Source: Oligoflexia bacterium (lineage in GTDB: Bacteria > Bdellovibrionota > Bacteriovoracia > Bacteriovoracales > Bacteriovoracaceae). Taken from it: a stretch of DNA of 64,000 nt. Within the stretch, counting starts at the first letter, position 1. Each line of letters begins with the position of its first letter. A model generated the notes under the pieces. That model made no database searches. It was not told the origin of the DNA and saw only the letters and a program-made list of their open reading frames with translations. Both the position numbers and the translations under genes were made by a program. Below are positions 54,821-63,217 of the stretch, piece by piece. The stretch covers positions 1 to 64,000 of the forward strand of contig JAAEST010000045.1 in NCBI GenBank assembly GCA_024229115.1, written 5' to 3'.

Positions 54821-55528
54821 ATGTCACTAATTAAAAGAGCTGAACCAAGAAAAATTACAATCACACCAAATACCAATCCTTATGCTGCTGGTAGTGTTAT
54901 TGCAGAATTTGGAAATACAAAAGTTCATATAACTGCAACAGTTGAAGAATCGGTACCTGGTTGGATGAAAGGTAAAGGTTCTGGATGGGTGACTGGAGAA
55001 TATTCAATGCTTCCTAGTTCTACACATACAAGATCTAGAAGAGAGAGAAGTAAAGTTTCAGGAAGAACACAAGAGATTCAAAGATTAATTGGTAGAAGTT
55101 TGAGATCAGTTGTCGACCTTGAAGCTCTTGGAGAAAGATCTATTGTTGTTGATTGTGATGTTCTAGTTGCTGATGGCGGGACGAGAACTACTTCTATTTC
55201 AGGAGCCTACGTTGCTCTGGCACTTGCGGTAAAAAAATTAATGACTGAAGGACAGCTTGAAAAAACTCCAATTACAGAACAGCTAGCAGCTATTAGTGTT
55301 GGTGTAGATACTGAAGGTAAAGTTATTGCTGATTTAAATTATGAAGAAGATAGTTCATGCGAAACAGACATGAATATTGTTATGACAAAAAGTGGAAAGT
55401 TTATTGAAATCCAGGGAACGGCCGAAGAAGCACCTTTTTCTAGAGAGCAATTAGACGCCCTTCTTGAGGTTGCAGAGTCTTCACTTAAATATGTTTTCAA
55501 CGAGCAAGATAGAGTACTCAATGGCTAA
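54821..55528 (+). CDS. rph: Ribonuclease PH
   Basis: RNase PH (235 residues) trims tRNA 3' ends with phosphate. [25 protein letters not shown], the [20 protein letters not shown] segment, [24 protein letters not shown] and [19 protein letters not shown] are diagnostic. It is followed by rdgB with an eight-base overlap, a common pair, and by a tRNA gene. Confidence 0.97.
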   Translation: MSLIKRAEPRKITITPNTNPYAAGSVIAEFGNTKVHITATVEESVPGWMKGKGSGWVTGEYSMLPSSTHTRSRRERSKVSGRTQEIQRLIGRSLRSVVDLEALGERSIVVDCDVLVADGGTRTTSISGAYVALALAVKKLMTEGQLEKTPITEQLAAISVGVDTEGKVIADLNYEEDSSCETDMNIVMTKSGKFIEIQGTAEEAPFSREQLDALLEVAESSLKYVFNEQDRVLNG

Positions 55529-56102
55529 AGAATTTTTACTCGCTACAGGAAATCCTCATAAGGCCGAAGAGTTTAATGAACTTTTTCCTGCTGAAGTTTT
55601 AAAAATCAAAAGTGCACCTGAAAAAATTGAAGTTGTAGAAGACGGAAAAACTTTTAACGACAATGCTTTGTTAAAGGCTAAGGCTTATCACGATAAATTT
55701 GGTGGACCAGTCCTTGCTGATGATTCAGGACTTGTTGTTAATGCTCTTCCTGAAGAGCTGGGCATCTATTCTGCCCGTTTTGGAGGCGACGGCCTCTCGG
55801 ATAAAGAGAGGGCCTTACTTCTTCTAGAAAAGTTAAAAGAAACTGAAGACCGCTCAGCTTACTTTGTTTGTGTTCTCTGTTTTTACATCAATGAAAATGA
55901 AATTTATTTCTTTGAGGGTAGAGTTGAAGGCAATATCGGGACAGAATATGTAGGAGAAACTGGTTTTGGCTATGATCCTGTTTTTATTCCAACTGATGGA
56001 AAAGACGAGCTAACAATGGCCCAGCTACCAGAATGGAAGAATATCCACTCTCATAGAGCGGTTGCGTCGCGTTATGCCTTGGATTTTTTTCAACAATCAT
56101 AA
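55521..56102 (+). CDS. rdgB: XTP/dITP diphosphatase (RdgB/HAM1)
   Basis: The 193-residue enzyme removes non-canonical purine triphosphates such as dITP and [17 protein letters not shown] at the start, [19 protein letters not shown] and the C-terminal [12 protein letters not shown] and [10 protein letters not shown] are typical. The start at 55521 is preferred to an ATG at 55464, since the family begins at [11 protein letters not shown]; this gives an eight-base overlap with rph. Confidence 0.95.
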   Translation: MAKEFLLATGNPHKAEEFNELFPAEVLKIKSAPEKIEVVEDGKTFNDNALLKAKAYHDKFGGPVLADDSGLVVNALPEELGIYSARFGGDGLSDKERALLLLEKLKETEDRSAYFVCVLCFYINENEIYFFEGRVEGNIGTEYVGETGFGYDPVFIPTDGKDELTMAQLPEWKNIHSHRAVASRYALDFFQQS

Positions 56103-56110
56103 GAAAGAAA

Positions 56111-56139
56111 TTGCCAAACTACGGAATATTTTTTATATC
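56111..56139 (+). promoter_or_regulatory. Probable promoter of tRNA-Pro
   Basis: TTGCCA (56111-56116), 17 bases and TATATC (56134-56139) lie 23 bases before the first base of the tRNA. The T-rich spacer and distance fit a stable-RNA promoter. Confidence 0.5.
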
Positions 56140-56162
56140 TTGTCTCCACGCATTTCATGAAT

Positions 56163-56239
56163 CGGAGAGTAGCGCAGCTTGGTAGCGCACTTGCTTTGGG
56201 AGCAAGGGGTCGCAGGTTCAAATCCTGTCTCTCCGACCA
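56163..56239 (+). tRNA. tRNA-Pro, anticodon UGG
   Basis: A 77-base cloverleaf: acceptor CGGAGAG (56163-56169) pairs with CTCTCCG (56229-56235), the D-arm contains AGCTTGGTAGCGC, the anticodon stem CTTGC/GCAAG encloses TTTGGGA with anticodon TGG, and the T-arm has GGTTCAAATCC. The discriminator is A and CCA is encoded. The acceptor starts with C, as usual for proline tRNA. Confidence 0.96.
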
Positions 56240-56363
56240 TTTCTCGATCCCTTTTTCAATTTCAATACGTCAAACTTTAAAAAACATCGGTCACGTACTT
56301 ATATGTACGCTCCCTCATTTTTTCTCATTTTCCTTTTGAAATTGAAAAATTGATTCGAGAAAT
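56239..56363 (+). repeat. Long imperfect inverted repeat starting at the tRNA-Pro CCA end
   Basis: The left arm 56239-56265 (from the last base of CCA) and the right arm 56336-56363 are reverse complements over about 27 bases except near the middle (GGGA against TTGAT). The 70-base loop contains a second small stem, CGTAC/GTACG around TTATAT (56294-56309). It could be a transcription end, a processing site of the tRNA precursor, or a small RNA. No protein frame fits it. Confidence 0.75.
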
Positions 56364-56672
56364 AGATTAGATTGATTGGATTAGAAACTGCGAGCCTCAG
56401 GGATTGCTGGTTCACTGGAGCTAGAGAAGTTGCCAGTGGCAAGTTCGGATAGCGACAGCTGTCTCTCCGTAAATTGAAAATTTAGCAGTGAGTCTTAAGT
56501 AATGCTCTATGTGTTGAATTTGGTATGGCTGTAGGACCAAAAATGGCCAAAACCCTTATATTAAAAGACCTTACAGGGCGCAGAAAAGTGCATTAAATCT
56601 TGTACTAATCGAGAAAATCGTCATAAAATTTCGATTACACACAAAACACACAACACGGCAAAGGATGCGCGC
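56364..56672 (+). other. Non-coding stretch between the inverted repeat and smc
   Basis: This 309-base part has no convincing gene. It contains CACTGG/CCAGTG (from 56413) as a possible stem, an 11-base copy of the tRNA-Pro 3' end, CTGTCTCTCCG at 56459-56469, and the smc promoter at 56600-56629. It might encode a small RNA, but I cannot name one. Confidence 0.5.
56600..56629 (+). promoter_or_regulatory. Possible promoter of smc
   Basis: TTGTAC (56600-56605) and TAAAAT (56624-56629) are 18 bases apart, 43 bases before the GTG start of smc. Confidence 0.4.
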
Positions 56673-59600
56673 GTGAAATTAAAGAGACTCATAGTACAAG
56701 GCTTTAAATCATTTAAAGATCGAACAGTTATCAATTTTGACGATGGTATTACAGGAATTGTCGGACCTAACGGGTGCGGGAAGTCTAATATTGTTGATGC
56801 TCTATTCTGGGTAATGGGGGCAATGTCAGCAAAACACCTTCGTGGTAATTCAATGAAAGACCTGATTTTTGCAGGTTCTTCTAAATATTCTCCAGGTAGC
56901 TTTGCTGAAGCGACTCTTGTTTTAGAGAACGACGAAGGAAAGCATATTCATATTGGAAATAAGGTTTCATCGCCTTCTGAAATTCAGCTGACGAGAAAGC
57001 TTTATAGAAATGGTGAAACTGAATACAGAATCAATAACGAGCCTGCACGTTTAAAAGATATTCAAGAAGTTTTCATGGATACTGGTGCTGGTGCGAAGTC
57101 ATACTCAATTATTGCTCAGGGTGAGATCAACAGACTTGTTCAATCAAAGCCTGAAGAAAGAAGAACAATGATTGAAGACGTAGCTGGTATTACGAAGTTT
57201 AAAGTAAGAAAGCGCGAGTCGATGAGAAAGATTGAGGCCACTCAGTCAAACCTTTCACGTCTTAATGATCTTCAAGTAGAAATTGAAAAGAATTTAAGAG
57301 CTCTTCAGAAGCAAGCTGAAAAGGCTGAGCGTGCAAGAAGCTTAAGAACAAAAGTTCAAAGAAATGATCTTGTTGTTAATTCTCACAAAGTATTTGATCA
57401 CCTTCGTGAATACAGAGAAGAAAAGAATATTATCAATGAGAAGAATTTAGAAGTAGAAGGGTGGAAGACTCAGAAAGAAGCTTTAGAAATTGGTCTTGAA
57501 GATGAAAGACTTCAAAAAGATGAGAAGACAGAGAAGATTGAAGAGCTTCAAAAAGAATATAACGAAATCTCAAAGAAGCTTGCTGCTGCTGAAGAGAAGT
57601 TAAATTATCTTTGTAAGAGTCAAACAGAAAAAGAAAATCTTATTGAGCAAAAACAAAAAGAGATCACAGAAATTGAAACGGAAATTGAAAACCGTTCAAC
57701 AAGATTAGAAGAACTTAATAAGAATAAAGAAGATATTGAAGCTTCTCAAGCTGAGGAATTCGACTTTGCAGGTCTTGAAGAAAAGGTTGAGTCTCTTAAG
57801 GAAGAACTTGAATTTAAGCAAGATGAGCATTCTCAATTATCTGATGAAGTTGAAGAGTCAAGAAATTCTCTTACTGAAGTAGAGCAAACGATTTCAAGAA
57901 ATAATCAAAGAATGGAAGACTTCTCTGCAAGTCTTCAAGATATCACGGCTGAGATTGAAGCCTTAGAAAAGCAATATTCTGGAGTTTCTCAAGAGCTATC
58001 TAATGAAAGAGATGCTGTTGCTACAGCGCAGGCGAAAGTAACTGAGCTTGAGGAAAGAGAGTCTACTCTTAGAACTCAGGTTGAAGAGCTTAAAGTTTCT
58101 TATAAGGAAAATAATGATTCGCTTAACGCTAAATCGAAAGAATTTATCCAGAAAGAATCAAAGCTTCAGTCACTGATTGAGATTAATGAATCTCTTGAAG
58201 GTGCGAAAGAAGGTGCGATTAACTTTATCAACACAACTGAGTCAGAAGATTTTAAATTATTTGGATCTTTAATTAAGTGTGATGAGAAATACACTCAAGC
58301 TGCACAATTAGTTTTCAATGACTTCATGAATGTGATCGTGTCTGCTGGATCAGATATGACTGAGTTCTGGTCATGGGCCAATGATCAAGCCGATCAAGGT
58401 ATTGATCTTTTAATCCCTGCAACTGAGAAAGTAATTTCTGAGGAAACAATTGAAAGACTTAGATTAAAAGGTTGTGATGGCCTTACATCTTTCAACGATA
58501 TAATCGAATTAGAAGATGAGTTTAAAGCTAAACTTGCCCCTGTATTAGAAGGTTACTTTGTAGTTAACAATGTAGATCAAGCTCTTTTTGATAATCTTTC
58601 ACCAGAGATTAACTTCAGAGCGATTGTTGATATTAACGGTCGTGGAGTGATTAAGAATATTGGTGGAGCAAAGATTCTTGAGAAGCGTGGAAATACTGAA
58701 AATACTCAAGGTGTTGTTGAAAGAAATAATATGATTGAAGAGCTGAAGGAAACAATTGAAGTACTTCAGGCTGAAATATCTGAACTTGAGCAACTTGTAG
58801 AAACTCAAAAAACTGACCTTGATCTAATTGCAGATCAACATGATCAGACAAGAACGGAACTAGCGGATGAGAGAGCCAATCATGCTTCTAAGAAGTCTGC
58901 TCTTGAGTCACGCCTTGCTGGAATGGAGTCAGGTACAACAAGACTAGAAATTCTAAAAAATAGAAAGAATGAAGTTTCTAAGCAAAGACTTGAGCTTATT
59001 GAAAGTGAAGAGAGTCTTGAAAATAGAAAGAATGATCTTGATGAGAAAACGACTGAGCTGATTGATCGTCAAGAGAGTCTTTCTGATAATCTTGAAATGC
59101 TTAGAAATACTTACAACGAAAATAAAGAGGAGCTTGTTGAGAAGCAAGTAGAAGCAAGAAGTTTTAACGAAAGAGTTGAAAGTATTGTTTCTCAAATTAC
59201 TGATGTTGAAGGTGTTTTAGAAAGATTAGGTCAAAGACTTGATTCTGCTAATGAAGTAATTACAAATTACGAAGAAGAAATTACGAATATTGAAGAAGAG
59301 CTTTCAACACTTGAAGAATCGAATCAAGATACGGCAAATCTTCTTCTAGAAAAAGAGGAAGTTCTTAATCTCTTTAAAGATGATCTTGTTCAACTTCTAC
59401 AGAATATGCAAGAACGCGAAGACGAAGTTAAGAAGCTTTCAAAGAGTATTAACGAAAACGAAAAAGGTGTTGCTGCACTTGAAGCAAAGCTTGAGATTCA
59501 TCTTTCTGAAGAAGAGCAAATTGTTAGAAATATCTTTGAGAAATACAGAATTGATCTTCGTGATGTTCTTGGGAAGTTCCTTGAGTACACAGAGGAAGAC

Positions 59601-60353
59601 TATCAAGAGCTTACAGATATCTCGAGCATGTACTTCATGGAAACAGAAGAAGGGACGAAAGAGATTGAAAAAGAATCTTATGAGTTCCATAGAAGATATG
59701 GGCAAGACCTTAAGGACTGTGCTCAAAAATATAAGAACTACAAGAATGAGCTTGCTCGTCTTGGAGAAATCAACTGGCAGGCCATCGAAGATTATGAAAG
59801 ACAAAAACTTCGTTTTGATTTCTTAAGAGTGCAAGAGCAAGAGCTCAAGCAATCTTTAGAAGATCTAGAAAAAGCAATTAGTCATATTGATGAGAAATCA
59901 AGAAAGCGTTTTGCTACTGCCTTTGAGGAAGTAAATACAAGATTCCAAAAAGTTTTCCCTATTATCTTTGGTGGAGGGAATGCTCAGCTTAAAGTTAAGG
60001 GTGATCTTGATGATCCAGAATGTGGTATCGAGATTATTGCTCAACCTCCAGGGAAGAAAATGCAGAATATTAACTTAATGTCAGGTGGTGAAAAGGCCAT
60101 GACCGCAGTAAGTTTAATCTTCTCAATTTTTCTCGTGAAGCCATCACCATTCTGTTTACTGGATGAGGTTGATGCTCCACTTGATGATGCGAACGTTGGT
60201 AGATTTAATGAACTACTTAGAGAAATGTCTTCTGAGTCTCAGTTCATTCTTATCACTCACAATAAGAAAACAATGGAACTTAATGACACTCTCTATGGTG
60301 TGACTATGCAAGAGCCTGGTGTTTCTAAAGCAGTAAGTGTACAGCTTCACTAA
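56673..60353 (+). CDS. smc: SMC chromosome-segregation ATPase
   Basis: SMC (1226 residues) forms the DNA-organising complex with ScpA and ScpB. Walker A GPNGCGKS is at 31-38, the Q-loop in MDTGAGAKSYSIIAQGEINRL; two long coiled coils flank a hinge at about 520-680 (EDFKLFGSLIKCDEKYTQAAQLVF, INGRGVIKNIGGA). The C-terminal half-head carries the signature LMSGGEKAMTAVSL and Walker B CLLDEVDAPLDD. It is slightly longer than average. The start is GTG, with AAGGA seven bases ahead. The lolA gene follows with one base between. Confidence 0.96.
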   Translation: MKLKRLIVQGFKSFKDRTVINFDDGITGIVGPNGCGKSNIVDALFWVMGAMSAKHLRGNSMKDLIFAGSSKYSPGSFAEATLVLENDEGKHIHIGNKVSSPSEIQLTRKLYRNGETEYRINNEPARLKDIQEVFMDTGAGAKSYSIIAQGEINRLVQSKPEERRTMIEDVAGITKFKVRKRESMRKIEATQSNLSRLNDLQVEIEKNLRALQKQAEKAERARSLRTKVQRNDLVVNSHKVFDHLREYREEKNIINEKNLEVEGWKTQKEALEIGLEDERLQKDEKTEKIEELQKEYNEISKKLAAAEEKLNYLCKSQTEKENLIEQKQKEITEIETEIENRSTRLEELNKNKEDIEASQAEEFDFAGLEEKVESLKEELEFKQDEHSQLSDEVEESRNSLTEVEQTISRNNQRMEDFSASLQDITAEIEALEKQYSGVSQELSNERDAVATAQAKVTELEERESTLRTQVEELKVSYKENNDSLNAKSKEFIQKESKLQSLIEINESLEGAKEGAINFINTTESEDFKLFGSLIKCDEKYTQAAQLVFNDFMNVIVSAGSDMTEFWSWANDQADQGIDLLIPATEKVISEETIERLRLKGCDGLTSFNDIIELEDEFKAKLAPVLEGYFVVNNVDQALFDNLSPEINFRAIVDINGRGVIKNIGGAKILEKRGNTENTQGVVERNNMIEELKETIEVLQAEISELEQLVETQKTDLDLIADQHDQTRTELADERANHASKKSALESRLAGMESGTTRLEILKNRKNEVSKQRLELIESEESLENRKNDLDEKTTELIDRQESLSDNLEMLRNTYNENKEELVEKQVEARSFNERVESIVSQITDVEGVLERLGQRLDSANEVITNYEEEITNIEEELSTLEESNQDTANLLLEKEEVLNLFKDDLVQLLQNMQEREDEVKKLSKSINENEKGVAALEAKLEIHLSEEEQIVRNIFEKYRIDLRDVLGKFLEYTEEDYQELTDISSMYFMETEEGTKEIEKESYEFHRRYGQDLKDCAQKYKNYKNELARLGEINWQAIEDYERQKLRFDFLRVQEQELKQSLEDLEKAISHIDEKSRKRFATAFEEVNTRFQKVFPIIFGGGNAQLKVKGDLDDPECGIEIIAQPPGKKMQNINLMSGGEKAMTAVSLIFSIFLVKPSPFCLLDEVDAPLDDANVGRFNELLREMSSESQFILITHNKKTMELNDTLYGVTMQEPGVSKAVSVQLH

Positions 60354-60354
60354 T

Positions 60355-60972
60355 ATGAAAAGTCGTCTTATTAGCATTTTAAAAGTTGTGGCCTTTGTAG
60401 CGGTATTGCTTTCGAGCTTATCGTCTAAGGTTACAGCTTTTGTTCCTAAAACTTTCTCTGCTCAATATACACAAACTTATAAGAGTAAAATTTCAAAGAA
60501 AGTAAAAGAGGTTAAAGGTAATATTACCTATAAGTATCCTGGTAATATTAAAATTGAAGACCCTTCTTTAACATTAGTTATAAATCCAATTAAAACTTTT
60601 AATTATCAGCCCCCTTCGATTCCGGGAGAGCCTGGAGAGTTGAATGTTTTCCGTACTAAGAAACATTTCTTTGTCGAAGCCTTTGATTCTCTTAATAAAG
60701 GCCTGAAGGGTACAGAGTATTATAAAGTTATAAAGAAGAAGGGAAGCTTAGAACTTGTTTACAATGAGAAGTATGCTAAGAAAATTCAAAAAAAATCATT
60801 AATAATGATGTTTGATGGTGATACAAAATTTAAGAACTTGAATCAAATTGTTGATGTCGATATCAATGGAAAGAAAAAGGTTTGGAAAATTTCTAAGCTT
60901 AATGAAAACGTGAAGCTTTCAAAAGGGACCTTTGATTTTAAGGCCCCTGCTAACACAAGAACTAATCAGTAG
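60355..60972 (+). CDS. lolA: LolA-like lipoprotein carrier
   Basis: The 205-residue protein has a signal peptide (basic start, hydrophobic run VVAFVAVLLSSLSS, cleavage near TAF) and a beta-rich mature part of LolA type: FSAQYTQTYKSK, VKGNITYKYPGNIKIEDPSL, GTEYYKVIKKKGS. LolA carries lipoproteins from the inner to the outer membrane. The ATG at 60355 lies one base after the smc stop, suggesting coupling; an in-frame ATG at 60337 would place six extra residues before the signal. It overlaps the convergent gene by 11 bases. Confidence 0.82.
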   Translation: MKSRLISILKVVAFVAVLLSSLSSKVTAFVPKTFSAQYTQTYKSKISKKVKEVKGNITYKYPGNIKIEDPSLTLVINPIKTFNYQPPSIPGEPGELNVFRTKKHFFVEAFDSLNKGLKGTEYYKVIKKKGSLELVYNEKYAKKIQKKSLIMMFDGDTKFKNLNQIVDVDINGKKKVWKISKLNENVKLSKGTFDFKAPANTRTNQ

Positions 60973-63046
60973 TTTTTCCCGAGTAGAGAAAATCTTTTGT
61001 GATTTTAAATTCACCCTTGTGAAGTCGATTATATGTAACAAAGTTTCTAAAAACTAGTTTTACATATCCCTTTGTTTCTTCATAAGGAATCATTTCAATA
61101 AACTCAACGGGATCTTTTCTGAATTTAGTACGAAACCATCGGTTAACAACACTCTTACTTGCGTTATAACTGGCCACATATTTCACGAAGTTATTCTTAT
61201 TCTTTCTAATAAGTTCCTGAAGTATCTTAGAACCAAACTGCACATTCTTTTCTGGAGAGTAGAGATCGCTAAAGTCATCGTAAGGAATTTTGTAGCGTTT
61301 ACTTAACTCGTTAGCTCTTTCAGGAGTCACTTGCATTAGTCCGAAGGCATCGGCCCAAGATCTGATAGTTGGATTAAAGGCCGACTCTTGCCTCATGATA
61401 CTGTAGATAAGTTCGAGTGAAACTTTCTCTTTAGCACTTACATAAGAGAGTTTTTCTTTATAAGGAGAAGGAAAAATAATAGGGGAGAGATCTTTTAAGA
61501 GCTCGTCACGTTCTTCAGATTTTAATTTGAAAAAGTAAAAAAGTGCTCCTTCAAACCATCCACTATGAAAGAGTAACTCTAAAGACTCAGTATTAGATAG
61601 ATCCTTATGAATGGATTTATTTTTTTCTAAGTATTTTTTAGCATATTCGTACTCATCAAGAGCAAGAAGCCAATGGAGTTCTTTATTTGGTGGATTGAAC
61701 TCCTCGATGTCACTATCAATTTCAGGAAAATCTCCATCAATCTCAACCTTGGCCATAATCCCGTAGTAACCATAGGGATCTTCTTCCCAAAGTTCTTTCC
61801 AATAATGTTGAGCTTCAGACATCATTTGCTCTTTTTCAAAAGTTTTGGCCACCCAAAATTTAAACTTTCTTTTGGTATAAACACTTTCGAGATCTTCTAT
61901 CCCTTGATAGAGAAATTCACGAGATTCTTTGAAGTTTTTCTTAAGATAGTGAGACCAAGCTAAGGCCCAGTAAAATCTTTCTTTGTAATCTTCTCTTTTA
62001 TCTTTAAGCTCGATCCCTTTTTTAAACCATGCTTGTGATTCTTTAATTTTCTTTTTCTCTAAGGCCATCTTTCCAAGTACAAAATAGATTTCCTCAAGAA
62101 AACTGTCAGGGATATTATCAACTCTCTTAAGGAGTGTAAGTAGTCTCTTTCTTCCTTCCTCTAAGTTTTGTTGAGTCCATGTCGCTCTAGAGAAGACAAT
62201 CGAATATTTGATATAAGCATTCTTGAGTTCATCTGAAGAAGGATCTTTCTTCCAAAGACTTTTTAACCACCAGACCATATTCTTCATTTTTTCAGTATAA
62301 GTATCTTTGTCTCGCTGTAGTTTAAAGGTAAAACCATAGCGATAGTATGACTTAATTCGAGTTCCTAAATCGAGAGACTTTCGATTAATGGCCCTTAAAT
62401 AATATTTGCGTGCTTTCTTGAATTGACGACTTTTCTCTAAGTCTCTAGCTACTTTGTAGTAATCATTAGGCTCTACTTTTCTTAAAAAGCGAGCAAAGGT
62501 CGACTCTCTTTGCGATTTAACTTTTTCTAGATAATCAGATTGTTTAAGTTTGCTCGCTGACTTAAGGGCAATTTTATAAAGATCATTCTTTTCTTTTCTC
62601 GTCTTCTTAAACTGGACGAGCTCCAGTGCCGAATCAATAACAACTTCGTGATAGTCCTTAAGTTGTGCTTGGTAGAGAATATAGTTGAGAGCCTCTTCGT
62701 AGAGATAATTAGGATAGTTTTTACGATAGTCCTTAAGCTCAACTTCAAGTTTAGTTTTGTCTGCTTTACAGTATTTTAATTTCTTAACGTTAACGAGCTT
62801 TTGAAGAGGGAATGATTCATCTCTTGAGAGATAGTGATGCCTTTGACAGGCGTGAGAATTCTTTCCAACACGTCCTAACGAGCGAGCCTGAATGAAGACC
62901 GCCGCTTGTCTTTCATTTTCCTCAACTTTATTGAGTTCTGGATAGTGTGTCCCTTCGTAAAGGGATTTTATATATTCACTGCTTGGCGGGTCTGTATATT
63001 TTGAAGAGCAAGAGACTAGCAAAAGGCATAGTACGATCCATCTCAT
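60962..63046 (-). CDS. Slt70-like soluble-type lytic transglycosylase lipoprotein
   Basis: The 694-residue protein starts with a lipoprotein signal (LCLLLVSCSS) and has a long superhelical part (about 50-520) with TPR-like helices such as FKKARKYYLRAI. The C-terminal SLT domain has the catalytic Glu in YSIMRQESAFNP, then WADAFGLMQVTPERA and the YNASKSVVNRW segment. It cleaves glycan strands of peptidoglycan with anhydro-ring formation. The lipid anchor and two-part build match Slt70 type enzymes. It is divergent from rimO. Confidence 0.9.
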   Translation of the reverse strand: MRWIVLCLLLVSCSSKYTDPPSSEYIKSLYEGTHYPELNKVEENERQAAVFIQARSLGRVGKNSHACQRHHYLSRDESFPLQKLVNVKKLKYCKADKTKLEVELKDYRKNYPNYLYEEALNYILYQAQLKDYHEVVIDSALELVQFKKTRKEKNDLYKIALKSASKLKQSDYLEKVKSQRESTFARFLRKVEPNDYYKVARDLEKSRQFKKARKYYLRAINRKSLDLGTRIKSYYRYGFTFKLQRDKDTYTEKMKNMVWWLKSLWKKDPSSDELKNAYIKYSIVFSRATWTQQNLEEGRKRLLTLLKRVDNIPDSFLEEIYFVLGKMALEKKKIKESQAWFKKGIELKDKREDYKERFYWALAWSHYLKKNFKESREFLYQGIEDLESVYTKRKFKFWVAKTFEKEQMMSEAQHYWKELWEEDPYGYYGIMAKVEIDGDFPEIDSDIEEFNPPNKELHWLLALDEYEYAKKYLEKNKSIHKDLSNTESLELLFHSGWFEGALFYFFKLKSEERDELLKDLSPIIFPSPYKEKLSYVSAKEKVSLELIYSIMRQESAFNPTIRSWADAFGLMQVTPERANELSKRYKIPYDDFSDLYSPEKNVQFGSKILQELIRKNKNNFVKYVASYNASKSVVNRWFRTKFRKDPVEFIEMIPYEETKGYVKLVFRNFVTYNRLHKGEFKITKDFLYSGKTTD

Positions 63047-63159
63047 AGAAACATCCTTGTTATGTATAAAGTGTATAACTACTTAAAAAAAGGTTCAATA
63101 ACCGTCTAAGTAGGCGTTTATTTCCCAGTATTTTGGTCCTGTAAAAACTACTTAACACT

Positions 63160-63188
63160 TTGAAATTTGGATAAAACAAAAGTATAAG
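63160..63188 (+). promoter_or_regulatory. Probable promoter of rimO
   Basis: TTGAAA (63160-63165), 17 bases and TATAAG (63183-63188) make a good vegetative promoter, 29 bases before the ATG at 63218. Confidence 0.6.
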
Positions 63189-63217
63189 CCCTAGATTACT
63201 AAATTTAGGAAAAGTAT

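Noticed and set aside
56157-56339. A 60-residue plus-strand frame over the tRNA
   Set aside because: It reads through tRNA-Pro and the inverted repeat; frames of this kind over tRNA genes are a common artefact.
59380-59826. A 148-residue plus-strand frame inside smc
   Set aside because: It is a shifted frame of the coiled coil of SMC, rich in Lys, Ile and Leu from the A/T-rich codons.
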